Shown: piece after piece, positions 7,266-15,721 of the stretch | Position numbering within the stretch: position 1 is the first letter of the stretch | How the letters are laid out: the number at the start of each line of letters is the position of its first letter | Origin: JBLMYQ01 sp050260055 | GTDB taxonomy: Bacteria > Bacillota > Clostridia > Acetivibrionales > UBA4821 | Reading direction: 5' to 3' | Length of the DNA: 64,000 nt | Assembly: GCA_050260055.1 (NCBI GenBank) | Contig: JBLNBO010000007.1 | Location: 1-64,000 of the forward strand | Program-made: the position numbers and the translations under genes | Notes under the pieces: generated by a model | The model's database searches: none | Seen by the model: the letters and a program-made list of their open reading frames with translations, nothing else | Told to the model about the DNA's origin: nothing

Positions 7266-8131
7266 CTGGTTGAACTAATTTTGTTGCATTCCATCAAGTA
7301 TTCGCAAGAATTCACTGCAGCGTTAAGCTTCATAGCCCAATATTGCTTTAAGAAGATTTCTTCATAATGTTTTTGGAATTTTGCATAGGTTTTATCGGCT
7401 TCTGGACTTTCAGAATTAAAGAAAGGAACCAACCTTTTGTCAAGTTCATTGTGCACTTCAAGAAGCTTTAGAAAGGTGCGTTCTGCCTGTGCTGTTAGAG
7501 CGTTAAAGCTTAAACGGGAATGTTCATAGCTTCTGGAACTGTTTAGAAGCAACTCTAGTTCCAAGTCTTTCAGCAAATCAATAATTTCAAAAAGCTCTTT
7601 TTCAAGTTTTTCTGTTCGCAGAAGCGAAAAACCTGTTTCTAGCCAAATGGAATTTGCAGGAGCTTGTTCAGCCTTGCCAGAGATTGGAGGAATAAATATA
7701 TCGAAATCATAATCCATGGGTATAACATACAATTCGATATCTTTATTATCCTCGCCTAAAATATCCAAACATGCATAAGTGATTTTTTCGAATCTCTTAC
7801 AGAGGGCTGGGAAATCATCATGCAGGTTTAGAAATTCATCTGTCAAAGGAAGAGCATAACGTTGTGATACAAAAGAGATAATTTGGTCATGCGCCCTGCT
7901 AATATCGTTATACCATTTATCCAATAAGGAGGCTGATATAGACAAATACTCTTGAAACCTTGCCAGCTCTGCTTTTCTTGCAAAATGATTATGCTTATCA
8001 AAGTTTTTTCTAAGCCTATGGAGGTATTTTGAGTAAATTCTTAATGATTGAATCAACTCACCTCTAGAATAGTTTGCGACTAAGATTTCTTCCAAAACAG
8101 AGCTTGGAAGTACAGTAAATGTTTTTTTCAT
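7247..8131 (-). CDS. hypothetical helical protein, 294 residues
   Basis: I do not recognise this protein. It is highly charged and predicted to be mostly alpha-helical, with no signal peptide or membrane segment. There is one short beta-like stretch (DIELYVIPMDYDFDIFIPP, around residue 130) between two helical halves. The start at 8131 has GTAAGGAGGGATGTATT just upstream, a strong ribosome site, and codon use matches the neighbours, so the gene is very probably real. It is transcribed alone, convergent with ligA. No function is proposed. Confidence 0.75.
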   Translation of the reverse strand: MKKTFTVLPSSVLEEILVANYSRGELIQSLRIYSKYLHRLRKNFDKHNHFARKAELARFQEYLSISASLLDKWYNDISRAHDQIISFVSQRYALPLTDEFLNLHDDFPALCKRFEKITYACLDILGEDNKDIELYVIPMDYDFDIFIPPISGKAEQAPANSIWLETGFSLLRTEKLEKELFEIIDLLKDLELELLLNSSRSYEHSRLSFNALTAQAERTFLKLLEVHNELDKRLVPFFNSESPEADKTYAKFQKHYEEIFLKQYWAMKLNAAVNSCEYLMECNKISSTRRASDF

Positions 8132-8334
8132 AATACATCCCTCCTTACGAAATAATCGCTTTGAAGTATTGAATAGTATTCTTTCTTGAGCAAAGATATG
8201 CTTAAGACATAAACCAGAAGTATATATAAATATAACCAGAAAATAATATCATAAACTAAGAAATAAATGAAGTGTGAGATTTAAAAAAATGTGATAAAAT
8301 ATGATGAATAAAATTTTAGGAGGGAAAATACAAA

Positions 8335-9060
8335 ATGTCAGGACATTCAAAATGGGCTACAATAAAACGAAAAAAAGGTGAGACAGATGCCCAAAAAGGT
8401 AAATTGTTTACTAAAATAGGTAGAGAAATTGCGGTAGCAGTAAAACAAGGCGGGAGTGATACTACTTCAAATTCAAGATTGAGGGATGCTATTGCAAAAG
8501 CAAAATCTAATAATATGCCTAATGACAATGTGCAAAGATGTATAAAAAAGGCCGCAGGCGAGCAAGGCGGCGAAAATTATGATGAAGTTGTATATGAAGG
8601 GTATGGACCAGGTGGAGTTGCAGTAATTGTGGAAGCAATGACTGATAATAAAAATAGAACAGCTGGAGATATAAGACACTTTTTTGATAAATATGGGGGA
8701 AACCTTGGTGCTAATGGATGTGTTTCCTGGATGTTTGACAAAAAAGGAGTAATTCTTGTTGAAAAAAAGGCATCAGTTAATGAAGATGAACTGATGATGG
8801 TGGCTTTAGAGGCTGGGGCAGAAGATTTTGAATCCAGTGACGAATATTATGAAATAACGACAGATCCTAAGAATTTTACTGAAGTGAGAGATGAGATAGA
8901 GAACAATGGAGTGCAGTATGATTCTGCAGAGCTTCAGATGATTCCCCAAAACTATTCAAAGCTTGATGAAGAAGCAGGCAGAAAAATGGAAATACTTATA
9001 GAAAAGCTCGAGGAACTTGATGACGTTCAAAATGTATATCACAATTGGGAAGAAGAATAA
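8335..9060 (+). CDS. yebC: YebC/PmpR-family protein
   Basis: A 241-residue protein of the YebC/TACO1 family, classically called a transcriptional regulator and more recently linked in bacteria to translation of difficult motifs such as polyproline. The N-terminal signature MSGHSKWATIKRKKGETDA and the conserved FTKIGREI and YEGYGPGGVAV segments are diagnostic, and the full three-domain length is present. AGGAGGGAAAATACAAA precedes ATG 8335. In many bacteria it sits beside ruvC; here it is alone, followed by a terminator. Confidence 0.95.
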   Translation: MSGHSKWATIKRKKGETDAQKGKLFTKIGREIAVAVKQGGSDTTSNSRLRDAIAKAKSNNMPNDNVQRCIKKAAGEQGGENYDEVVYEGYGPGGVAVIVEAMTDNKNRTAGDIRHFFDKYGGNLGANGCVSWMFDKKGVILVEKKASVNEDELMMVALEAGAEDFESSDEYYEITTDPKNFTEVRDEIENNGVQYDSAELQMIPQNYSKLDEEAGRKMEILIEKLEELDDVQNVYHNWEEE

Positions 9061-9062
9061 GA

Positions 9063-9097
9063 AAAGGAAAGACCATGATTACATGGTCTTTCCCTTT
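9063..9097. terminator. bidirectional terminator after yebC
   Basis: A stem of at least 12 bp (9066-9077 with 9082-9093) extended by AAAGG/CCTTT. It serves yebC and the convergent minus-strand gene, whose 3' end lies in it. Confidence 0.75.
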
Positions 9098-9537
9098 CTT
9101 ATTGGTACAAGGTCTTCAATATAGTCGTAATTTTTCAGTAAGACTCTAAGAACCTTGTCGGGAATTTTTTTAACTACGTCCTTAAAATAGAACCATTTCT
9201 CATATTGCTCTGGATAGCTGTTGCAAGATATTCCAAGAAACAGGGGGATAAATTCCATGAGATGAATTTCTTCTGCTCCTTGTTTGAAGTAAGGATTGGA
9301 GATTCTCTCAAGGCATGCACAGCCTTCTAGCTCACACAACATTCTGGTGGGAATAATGTAAGAATTACCCTGCCTTTTCAAAAGAATCTGTGTTTGCTTT
9401 CCAGCTTCATAGATGTCAATTTTTAAAGCGAGGTCAATAGATTCGCATTCTTTTGAGCAGCATTCGCAGGTTGTAGGTTTTCTGTCAAGATAATTTTCTG
9501 CCCAATTACGTGAACAAAACGTAATCCTTTTTGACAT
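9079..9537 (-). CDS. hypothetical protein with N-terminal Cys cluster
   Basis: A 152-residue protein. The start is set at ATG 9537, which follows AAAGGAGTGCAAGCAA; an upstream in-frame ATG at 9594 has no ribosome site. Residues ~22-32 contain CECCSKEC, a possible metal-binding knuckle, and single Cys residues recur later (CELEGCACLE). There is no signal peptide or membrane segment. I do not recognise the family. The gene is convergent with yebC and shares its terminator. Confidence 0.65.
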   Translation of the reverse strand: MSKRITFCSRNWAENYLDRKPTTCECCSKECESIDLALKIDIYEAGKQTQILLKRQGNSYIIPTRMLCELEGCACLERISNPYFKQGAEEIHLMEFIPLFLGISCNSYPEQYEKWFYFKDVVKKIPDKVLRVLLKNYDYIEDLVPIRKGKTM

Positions 9538-9809
9538 TTGCTTGCACTCCTTTCTTATTATACGACGGTTTATGCTAAATTTGGCATTAACCAAAACTAA
9601 CGAGAGTATTAGGAATTCCTAAAATATAAAAAAATACATTTTTTGATATTTTATCACTATAAAATAATTTAGTAAATATCTATAAAAAATGTAAAGAAAA
9701 AATAACGAGAAGAATATAATTATTTTGAAAAATCTGTGAATCTTTGTTATTATTAATTTGGTTTAAATAGAATAGAATAATAAAATAAATTGTTTTGGAG
9801 TTGAACAGA

Positions 9810-10400
9810 ATGTTTATTGTAGGATTAAATGGAAGTCCCAATAAAGAAGGAAATACATCATTTTTATTAAGGTATATTTTAAACGAAACAAATAAAAATG
9901 GCTGTGAATATGAAATAATTAATATTGCAGAAGCTTTGAACTCGGCCAAAACACCTTTTTGCAATGCCTGCAGTACGCCGTGCAGCGGCAAATGCTACGG
10001 AGGGACACCGCTTGAAGAAGCATTTAATTTAATTTCAAAAGCGGATGCTGTTATACTTGGTACGCCGGTTTATTTTGGGACGGTTTCTGCGCAAATCAAA
10101 GCTTTTTTTGATAAAACAAGAAAAATACGAGGAGAAAAAGTCTGGATTAATAAAATCGCGGCAGGAGTAACAGTAGGAGCTTCAAAATATGGGGGGCAAG
10201 AGACTGCAATAAGAGCCCTGCATGACATTCTATTGGTTCATGGTATGGTTATTGTAGGAGATGGACACCCTGAATATGGTGCAGGACATCATGGTGTTTG
10301 TGCCCAAAAACCGGCTAAAGAAGACGAGGATGCTTTAAATAGGGCAAAAGTTTTAGCTGAAGAAATAGTATATATGGTTAAAAATAATATGATAAAATAA
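9810..10400 (+). CDS. flavodoxin-fold NADPH-dependent FMN reductase family protein
   Basis: A 196-residue cytosolic flavoprotein of the iron-sulfur flavoprotein / NAD(P)H:FMN reductase group. The N-terminus FIVGLNGSPNKEGNTSFLL binds FMN phosphate; GTPVYFGTVSAQIKAFFDK is the second flavin motif. A Cys-rich stretch CNACSTPCSGKC (residues ~51-62) sits where iron-sulfur flavoproteins bind a 4Fe-4S cluster, though the spacing is not identical to the classical one. ATG 9810 is chosen because GGAG (9797-9800) lies nine bases upstream; a TTG at 9795 overlaps it. Substrate unknown; redox or quinone reduction is likely. Confidence 0.8.
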   Translation: MFIVGLNGSPNKEGNTSFLLRYILNETNKNGCEYEIINIAEALNSAKTPFCNACSTPCSGKCYGGTPLEEAFNLISKADAVILGTPVYFGTVSAQIKAFFDKTRKIRGEKVWINKIAAGVTVGASKYGGQETAIRALHDILLVHGMVIVGDGHPEYGAGHHGVCAQKPAKEDEDALNRAKVLAEEIVYMVKNNMIK

Positions 10401-10436
10401 AGAAAAATTTCATATTTGAAAGATCGGGAGCAATTT

Positions 10437-11537
10437 ATGACAATTAGAGAAAATATTGAACAAAATGAAGTTAATCTTCTGAGTCCTTTAGCTGCATTAA
10501 GTAGTCAAGCCTCCAGACAAAAGCCAATGGATAAATGTGAATATAGAACAGATTATCAAAAAGATATTGATAGGATTGTTTATTCAAGAGCTTTTAAAAG
10601 ATTGGCAGGAAAAACCCAAGTATTCATAAGGCCTAGAGGTGACCATTACAGAACCAGAATGACCCATACTCACGAAGTAAGCAGAATTGCACGGGTAATT
10701 GCCCGTTCTTTGGGTCTTAATGAGGACTTAACTGAGGCAATAGCTTTGGCTCACGATATAGGTCATACACCGTTTGGACATGCTGGTGAAAAGGCATTGC
10801 AAAGTTGTTATTCAAAAGATTTTAATCATTATAATTTTGGATTGGTAGTAGTAGATAAACTTGAAAATGGCGGCCTAAATTTGACAAATGAAGTTAGAGA
10901 CGGTATATTACTACATAGTTCGAGCGCGAAGGAAGTACCATATACACTCGAAGGACAAATTGTCAGATTGGCTGATAAAATTGCATATGTCACCCACGAT
11001 ACGGAAGATATAATAAGAGCAGGGATTATGAGAGAAGATAATTTACCCCAAGAGCAACTTAAAATACTCGGCGGTGGTATTGATAAATTTATTGATAAAA
11101 TGGTTGAAAGTACAATTAAATGCAGTTCGCAAAGAATGCAGGAATCAGTTGAAAATAACTTTGGAAGGCCAAGCTCAGACAAAAGAGATTTGATTGTAAG
11201 GATGGGTGAAGACGAATATCATGCTATGACTTGCATAAGAGGATTTTTAAATGAAAATGTTTATACAGGATTAAGGTCAAAAATAAACGAGGAAGACAAA
11301 GCTGGAAAACTGGTTAAAAATTTATTCAATCATTATACAAAATCAATATTGTATTTACCTGATAAAATGAAAAAGCAGTTAGGAGAGCACGATATATTTG
11401 ATACAGCTGCATTTTATATTGCAGGTATGACAGATAGATACGCTCTGGATGAATATGATAGATTATTCAAACCAAAAGGAAGGATTAGTTTAGAACCAAT
11501 AGATAACATAGGAGAAAGGGAAGGATTTACATTATGA
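10437..11537 (+). CDS. dgt: deoxyguanosinetriphosphate triphosphohydrolase-like protein (HD domain)
   Basis: A 366-residue dNTPase of the Dgt family, which hydrolyses dGTP or other dNTPs to the nucleoside plus triphosphate. The metal-binding HD motif is present: THTHE with His79, AHDIGHTPFGHAGE with His106-Asp107. The RVYSRAFKRL-like segment near residue 50 and the DRYALDEYDRLF C-terminus are typical of the shorter family branch. ATG 10437 follows TCGGGAGCAATTT; an upstream TTG at 10416 lacks a site. The stop overlaps the dcd start (ATGA), so the two are translationally coupled in a dNTP-pool operon. Confidence 0.93.
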   Translation: MTIRENIEQNEVNLLSPLAALSSQASRQKPMDKCEYRTDYQKDIDRIVYSRAFKRLAGKTQVFIRPRGDHYRTRMTHTHEVSRIARVIARSLGLNEDLTEAIALAHDIGHTPFGHAGEKALQSCYSKDFNHYNFGLVVVDKLENGGLNLTNEVRDGILLHSSSAKEVPYTLEGQIVRLADKIAYVTHDTEDIIRAGIMREDNLPQEQLKILGGGIDKFIDKMVESTIKCSSQRMQESVENNFGRPSSDKRDLIVRMGEDEYHAMTCIRGFLNENVYTGLRSKINEEDKAGKLVKNLFNHYTKSILYLPDKMKKQLGEHDIFDTAAFYIAGMTDRYALDEYDRLFKPKGRISLEPIDNIGEREGFTL

Positions 11538-12070
11538 TATTATCAGATAAAACAATTAACAATTTGATTAAAACAGGAGAATTATCAATCGAACCAATTA
11601 CTCAGGATCAGATACAGCCGGCATCAATTGATATTAGATTAGGAAGACATTTCTTAAAGGTTGATGAAAACAATGTTGAATGCATGAATATGAGTACGCC
11701 AATAAAATATATTGATTTCGAAGCCGAAGAGGTAATAATTCCTCCACATTCATTTTTACTGGCTACAACAATGGAGTACATAAAGCTTCCAAATGATTTG
11801 ACAGCTTTCGTTGAAGGAAGAAGCTCAATCGGAAGAATGGGGCTGTTTATTCAAAATGCTGGATGGGTTGACCCGGGATTTGAAGGAGAAATTACCCTTG
11901 AATTATATAATGCAAATAGATTGCCAATTAAATTGCAGGCAGGAAGAAGAATCTGCCAGCTTGTAATAGCAAAGATGGATCAAACTGCTGAAAATCCTTA
12001 TATGGGCAAATACCAGGGACAGCGTAAAGCAATCGGAAGCAGGGTTTTTAAGGATAGCGAGAATATATAA
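11534..12070 (+). CDS. dcd: dCTP deaminase
   Basis: A 178-residue trimeric enzyme that deaminates dCTP to dUTP, feeding dTMP synthesis. Signatures: IQPASIDIRLG near the N-terminus, EGRSSIGRMGL (94-104) for the triphosphate, and GWVDPGFEGEITLE (110-123) with the catalytic Glu. C-terminal AGRRICQLVI is also typical. Whether it also has dUTPase activity, as some archaeal and bacterial forms do, cannot be told here. It overlaps dgt by four bases and is followed by a terminator. Confidence 0.95.
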   Translation: MILSDKTINNLIKTGELSIEPITQDQIQPASIDIRLGRHFLKVDENNVECMNMSTPIKYIDFEAEEVIIPPHSFLLATTMEYIKLPNDLTAFVEGRSSIGRMGLFIQNAGWVDPGFEGEITLELYNANRLPIKLQAGRRICQLVIAKMDQTAENPYMGKYQGQRKAIGSRVFKDSENI

Positions 12071-12087
12071 AGTTAAGATTAAATTTT

Positions 12088-12115
12088 AAACCTGATTTTA
12101 TCAGGTTTTTTTTTG
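12088..12115 (+). terminator. terminator after dgt-dcd
   Basis: AAACCTGA / TCAGGTTT stem (12088-12095, 12101-12108) followed by T residues. Confidence 0.85.
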
Positions 12116-12271
12116 CAAAATTGAAAAAAGAATAAAATTCATCAAAATTATTTCAAGGTGTTTCTTAACTTTGTAATCATCATTTCCTAGTTTAATTGAT
12201 TTTTAAATGAACATAATATAATTACCGATAAATTTTCCTTGCTGATTGTTGGCAAGTATAAAGTTTTCGGT

Positions 12272-12305
12272 AAAGGACGCAAATATTATCTGAATATTAA
12301 GTGTC
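12272..12305. promoter_or_regulatory. inverted repeat in the leader of the spore-protein gene
   Basis: GGAC...AATATT (from 12276) faces AATATT...GTCC (to 12306) around ATCTG, just before the SASP ribosome site. The region 12116-12335 should also hold a forespore (sigma-G) promoter, but I cannot place the -35 and -10 boxes with confidence. Confidence 0.35.
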
Positions 12306-12335
12306 CTAAAAAGAAAACTTACGGAGGTGAACAAT

Positions 12336-12530
12336 ATGGCTAATAAGACTCTTGTTCCTGAAGCTCAGACTGCATTAAATAGGTTCAAGTATGAGGTTGC
12401 TAACGAAGTTGGTGTAACATTGAAAGATGGATATAATGGTGACCTTAAGGCGAAGGACGCTGGTAAAATAGGTGGTAACATGGTAAAGAAAATGATCCAA
12501 ATAGCTGAGAAAACAATGTCTACTAGATAA
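12336..12530 (+). CDS. alpha/beta-type small acid-soluble spore protein
   Basis: A 64-residue DNA-binding protein that coats and protects spore DNA and is degraded at germination. The family pattern is clear: TLVPEAQTALNRFKYEVANEVGV, with the GPR protease site region around FKYEVANEVGV (written here in part), then GYNGDLKAKDAGKIGGNMVKKMI in the second half. GGAGGTGAACAAT precedes ATG 12336. It proves that the organism belongs to an endospore-forming lineage. It is expected to be made only in the forespore under sigma-G (family knowledge). Confidence 0.96.
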   Translation: MANKTLVPEAQTALNRFKYEVANEVGVTLKDGYNGDLKAKDAGKIGGNMVKKMIQIAEKTMSTR

Positions 12531-12551
12531 CTAGATACAGATTATTAAGTA

Positions 12552-12587
12552 AGGGTGCTCGAAACTTCGGTTTCGGCACCCTCTTTT
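12552..12587 (+). terminator. terminator after the spore-protein gene
   Basis: A long stem AGGGTGC(T)CGAAAC / GTTTCGGCACCCT around TTCG, followed by CTTTT. Between here and the next promoter (12768) I see no gene. Confidence 0.9.
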
Positions 12588-12767
12588 AATATCTTAATAA
12601 TTCCCTTTAACAGGGGGAATAGATGGATTTTTTTCAATAATTTTAAATGAATCAACAATTGATTTTGGTGGATGGTTTCATGGTGAAACTCCTTTACATT
12701 TATTTATATAATCATATTATAATACTTTATACAAAAGCTGGAACAAATTTATTTTGTTATTTTTCCC

Positions 12768-12795
12768 TTTCAAAAAGAATATTGCATGATATAAT
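12768..12795 (+). promoter_or_regulatory. promoter for the Lrp-aminotransferase operon
   Basis: TTTCAA (12768-12773), a 16-base spacer and TATAAT (12790-12795). The start ATG 12839 lies about 45 bases downstream. Confidence 0.5.
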
Positions 12796-12838
12796 CTAGG
12801 AAATAATAGGATAAATATTAAAAATGGAGTGTGATAGT

Positions 12839-13318
12839 ATGAAACAAATACTTGAAATATTAGAAAAAGATGCGAGAACTTCAGCGGAACAAATTGCTGC
12901 AATGACTGGAAAAAGTGTTGATGAAATAAAAGCAGAAATTAAGAAGCTTGAGGATGAAAATATAATTGCAGGCTATACAACAGTTATAAACTGGGATAAG
13001 ACAGAGCAAGAAACCGTAAATGCGTTGATAGAAGTAAAGGTTACCCCTACCAGGGGACTTGGATTCGATAAGGTTGCTTCAAGAATCTATAACTTCCCTG
13101 AAGTAAAAGCTTTATATTTAATGTCGGGAAGCTATGATTTTACTGTACTGATTGAAGGAAAAACAATGAAAGAGGTGGCACTTTTTGTTGCTGAGAAGCT
13201 TGCTCCGTTAGAGTCCGTAATGAGTACTGCGACTCATTTTGTATTAAAGAAATATAAAGATGATGGGGTTATATTACATGAAAAATTTGAGGACGATAGG
13301 GAGGCAATTACTTTATGA
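12839..13318 (+). CDS. Lrp/AsnC-family transcriptional regulator
   Basis: A 159-residue regulator. An N-terminal winged helix-turn-helix (residues ~3-55, DARTSAEQIAAMTGKSVDEIKAEIKKL) is followed by the RAM/AsnC ligand domain (~65-140), which usually binds an amino acid and sets the oligomer state. ATG 12839 is preferred: GGAG at 12826-12829 gives nine bases of spacing, whereas the upstream ATG 12824 overlaps that site. It overlaps the aminotransferase start by four bases (ATGA), so the enzyme's substrate or product is a good candidate effector (inference). Confidence 0.93.
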   Translation: MKQILEILEKDARTSAEQIAAMTGKSVDEIKAEIKKLEDENIIAGYTTVINWDKTEQETVNALIEVKVTPTRGLGFDKVASRIYNFPEVKALYLMSGSYDFTVLIEGKTMKEVALFVAEKLAPLESVMSTATHFVLKKYKDDGVILHEKFEDDREAITL

Positions 13319-14478
13319 ACTTGAAGGATAGAATTAACCCTGTTGTTAAGAATATACCCCCATCAGGTATCAGGAAATTTTTTGACATTGTAACCGAAAT
13401 GAAAGATGCTATATCACTAGGTGTTGGAGAACCAGATTTTGTTACTCCATGGAGAGTAAGAGAGGCAGGTATATACTCGCTTGAAAAGGGACATACGCAT
13501 TATACATCTAATTGGGGACTTGCAGAACTTAGGGAAGAAATTGCAAGATATGTTTCGAGAAAATATAATATTAAATATAGTCCAAAGGACGAAATAATAG
13601 TTACTGTTGGTGGCAGCGAGGGAATAGACATCGCATTAAGGGCTCTTGTAAGCCAAGGAGACGAAGTGCTTGTTCAACAGCCATGCTTTGTTTCTTACAA
13701 GCCATGCGTAGAATTTACCGGAGCGACGCCGGTTATAATAGAAACCAAGGAAGAAAATCAATTCAAACTAACTGCTGAGGAAATCGAAGAAAAAATAACT
13801 CCACGTACAAAGATTTTATTAATGTCATTTCCCAATAATCCAACCGGGGCAATTATGACCAAGGGAGAACTTGAGCCGATTGCAGAAGTAATTAAGAAGC
13901 ATGATTTGCTGGTTATATCTGATGAGATATACAGCGAACTTACATATGGGTTGAAACATACTTCTATTGCAAGCCTTACGGATATGAGAGATAGGACAAT
14001 TGTAATAAATGGCTTTTCAAAGGCGTTTGCAATGACAGGCTGGAGAATGGGATATACATGTGCACATAGGGACATAACAAATGCAATGTTTAAGGTTCAT
14101 CAATATGCTATAATGTGTTCCCCAACAACTTCACAGTATGCAGCAATTGAAGCTATGCGAAGTTGTGACGATGAAGTTGAGATGATGAATAGGGAATATA
14201 ATTATAGAAGAAGATTAATTATTGATGGTCTGAGAAAATCAGGTCTGAAATGCTTTGAACCTCTTGGAGCTTTCTATGTGTTCCCGTCTATTAAAGAAAC
14301 TGGAATGGATTCAAATGATTTTTGCGAGAAACTTCTAATGGAAGAAAAGCTTGCTGTAGTACCGGGGAATGCTTTTGGAGATTGTGGAGAAGGATTTGTA
14401 AGAATGGCATATGCATATTCGGCTGACACAATAAATGATGCTTTAGAAAGAATAAACAGGTTCATGAACAGATTGTAA
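13315..14478 (+). CDS. PLP-dependent aminotransferase, class I/II
   Basis: A 387-residue fold-type I aminotransferase. Motifs: GVGEPDFVTP (N-terminal), SFPNNPTGAI (171-180), ISDEIYSELTY with the PLP-ring Asp203, and NGFSKAFAMTGWRMG with the PLP Lys236. The pattern resembles PatA/aromatic or alanine-type aminotransferases, but substrate specificity cannot be read from the sequence. The pairing with an Lrp regulator in one transcript is common for amino-acid aminotransferases in Firmicutes. It ends in a strong terminator. Confidence 0.93.
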   Translation: MNLKDRINPVVKNIPPSGIRKFFDIVTEMKDAISLGVGEPDFVTPWRVREAGIYSLEKGHTHYTSNWGLAELREEIARYVSRKYNIKYSPKDEIIVTVGGSEGIDIALRALVSQGDEVLVQQPCFVSYKPCVEFTGATPVIIETKEENQFKLTAEEIEEKITPRTKILLMSFPNNPTGAIMTKGELEPIAEVIKKHDLLVISDEIYSELTYGLKHTSIASLTDMRDRTIVINGFSKAFAMTGWRMGYTCAHRDITNAMFKVHQYAIMCSPTTSQYAAIEAMRSCDDEVEMMNREYNYRRRLIIDGLRKSGLKCFEPLGAFYVFPSIKETGMDSNDFCEKLLMEEKLAVVPGNAFGDCGEGFVRMAYAYSADTINDALERINRFMNRL

Positions 14479-14480
14479 AG

Positions 14481-14518
14481 AAAAAAAGATTCAGACTTCA
14501 TATCTGAATCTTTTTTTT
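14481..14518 (+). terminator. terminator after the aminotransferase gene
   Basis: GATTCAGA / TCTGAATC stem extended by A/T pairs, followed by eight T. Confidence 0.85.
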
Positions 14519-14525
14519 ACTCTTT

Positions 14526-14924
14526 TTATATGGCTTTAGGCATAATAGGTGGCGAAATGACGCAAACATTGCCCGAAAAACATATGAAGTCTTGTTTATG
14601 AGGAATAAAGATTACTTCGGTTTCTCCATTAGATACCATTCTGTTAAGAACGGATGAATACTGAGGTCGTTCCCTTAGTGCTGTGTTAACATTCAATAGT
14701 TCGCCCCAATAATACTTTTCATAGTTTTTTGGTTCGCTGCGAAGAAGTTCTCCATTATAAATTAGAATTGTTCTTTCATAAATTATGAAACCAATAGCGG
14801 AAGGGTTAAATGGGACATCTTCTGGATTAGGTCTTTCGGTGTATTTCTTTATTTCCCCAATTTCTTCGGTCAGATTGTATTTAATGTATCCGATATAATA
14901 TCTTGTTTTTACCGACTGAATCAT
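14526..14924 (-). CDS. hypothetical protein, 132 residues
   Basis: I do not recognise this protein. It begins MIQSVKTRYYIGYIKYNLTE, looks soluble and mixed alpha/beta, and lacks signal peptide and membrane segments. AAAGGAGGTGACGTT lies directly before ATG 14924, a near-perfect ribosome site, so the start is secure. Its leader carries a TATCAAAAA/TTTTTGATA hairpin at about 14968-14989. It is convergent with the aminotransferase gene, whose terminator lies between them. Confidence 0.7.
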   Translation of the reverse strand: MIQSVKTRYYIGYIKYNLTEEIGEIKKYTERPNPEDVPFNPSAIGFIIYERTILIYNGELLRSEPKNYEKYYWGELLNVNTALRERPQYSSVLNRMVSNGETEVIFIPHKQDFICFSGNVCVISPPIMPKAI

Positions 14925-15104
14925 AACGTCACCTCCTTTAATTTTTTTAGGGGCAGATTATCACGAACTATCAAAAAAGACTTTTTGATACAAATGGTAA
15001 ATAAACATAAATTTTACATATGATACCATATGCAAGAATTTTCAGCAAGTATAAACATAGGTTTATTATATTTAATTAAAGAAATGTGCGATTGATTTGC
15101 TGAA

Positions 15105-15143
15105 AACAAGAAAAAGCTGATAAAGTGTCAGCTTTTTCTTGTT
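15105..15143. terminator. strong two-way hairpin in a gene-poor region
   Basis: A perfect 16-bp stem (15105-15120 with 15128-15143) around a seven-base loop, with A and T runs on both strands of the arms. No gene ends here on the plus strand. On the minus strand it lies inside a 26-codon frame (15076-15156) that has AAGGAGGATTAA before a TTG. It may mark an unannotated small RNA or a lost gene. Confidence 0.55.
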
Positions 15144-15156
15144 CGGCTTTATACAA

Positions 15157-15721
15157 TTAATCCTCCTTGCAATATCAAAGCTTTTATACTGATGGTTAAT
15201 ATTACCGTTCTTCTCAATAATAATATACTAAGCCCGGTTTTAAGTTACTTTACTTAAGTCTAAATAAAAGTTTTATATTTTAAGGTCAAAAACAGTAATT
15301 TTTACTTGAAAAATGTCGAAAAATAAGATATAAATATATATAGTAGATTGCATTTTAATGATACAAATCACTAGTTACTAGATTTTCTAATAAATATAAT
15401 TTTTGCTAATTCATATTAATCATCTTTATTTTCTTCTTTTAATATTTTTTATCGAAAAGCAATTCAAATTTGTGTATGGAAATATATAGGAAATCTGCAC
15501 TGCTAGTTCTATTTATAGCGTGTGAATATTTTATTTATGATCAAATCATATTTTTCTAATTCCAATATTCTGGATTATATCAATGATTTTTTTAGTAAAA
15601 AAAAGGAGGTGCAAGCTAAATAGAAGATTTAGTTTTATAAGATTAGTAAATTTTCATCAAAAAGCAGGACAAAAAATTACTTATATTTTTGTTAAATCAT
15701 TAAACAAAGGGAGGATGCGGA
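15157..15721. other. AT-rich intergenic region before the chemoreceptor gene
   Basis: No open frame of useful length and no known riboswitch pattern. One perfect-looking ribosome site, AAAGGAGGTG at 15602-15611, is not followed by a start codon in a usable frame. The true site for the next gene is GGGAGGATGCGG right before 15722. Confidence 0.5.

Noticed and set aside
15157..15721. GEMM (c-di-GMP) riboswitch before the chemoreceptor gene
   Set aside because: A conserved GEMM core and tetraloop receptor were looked for and not found.
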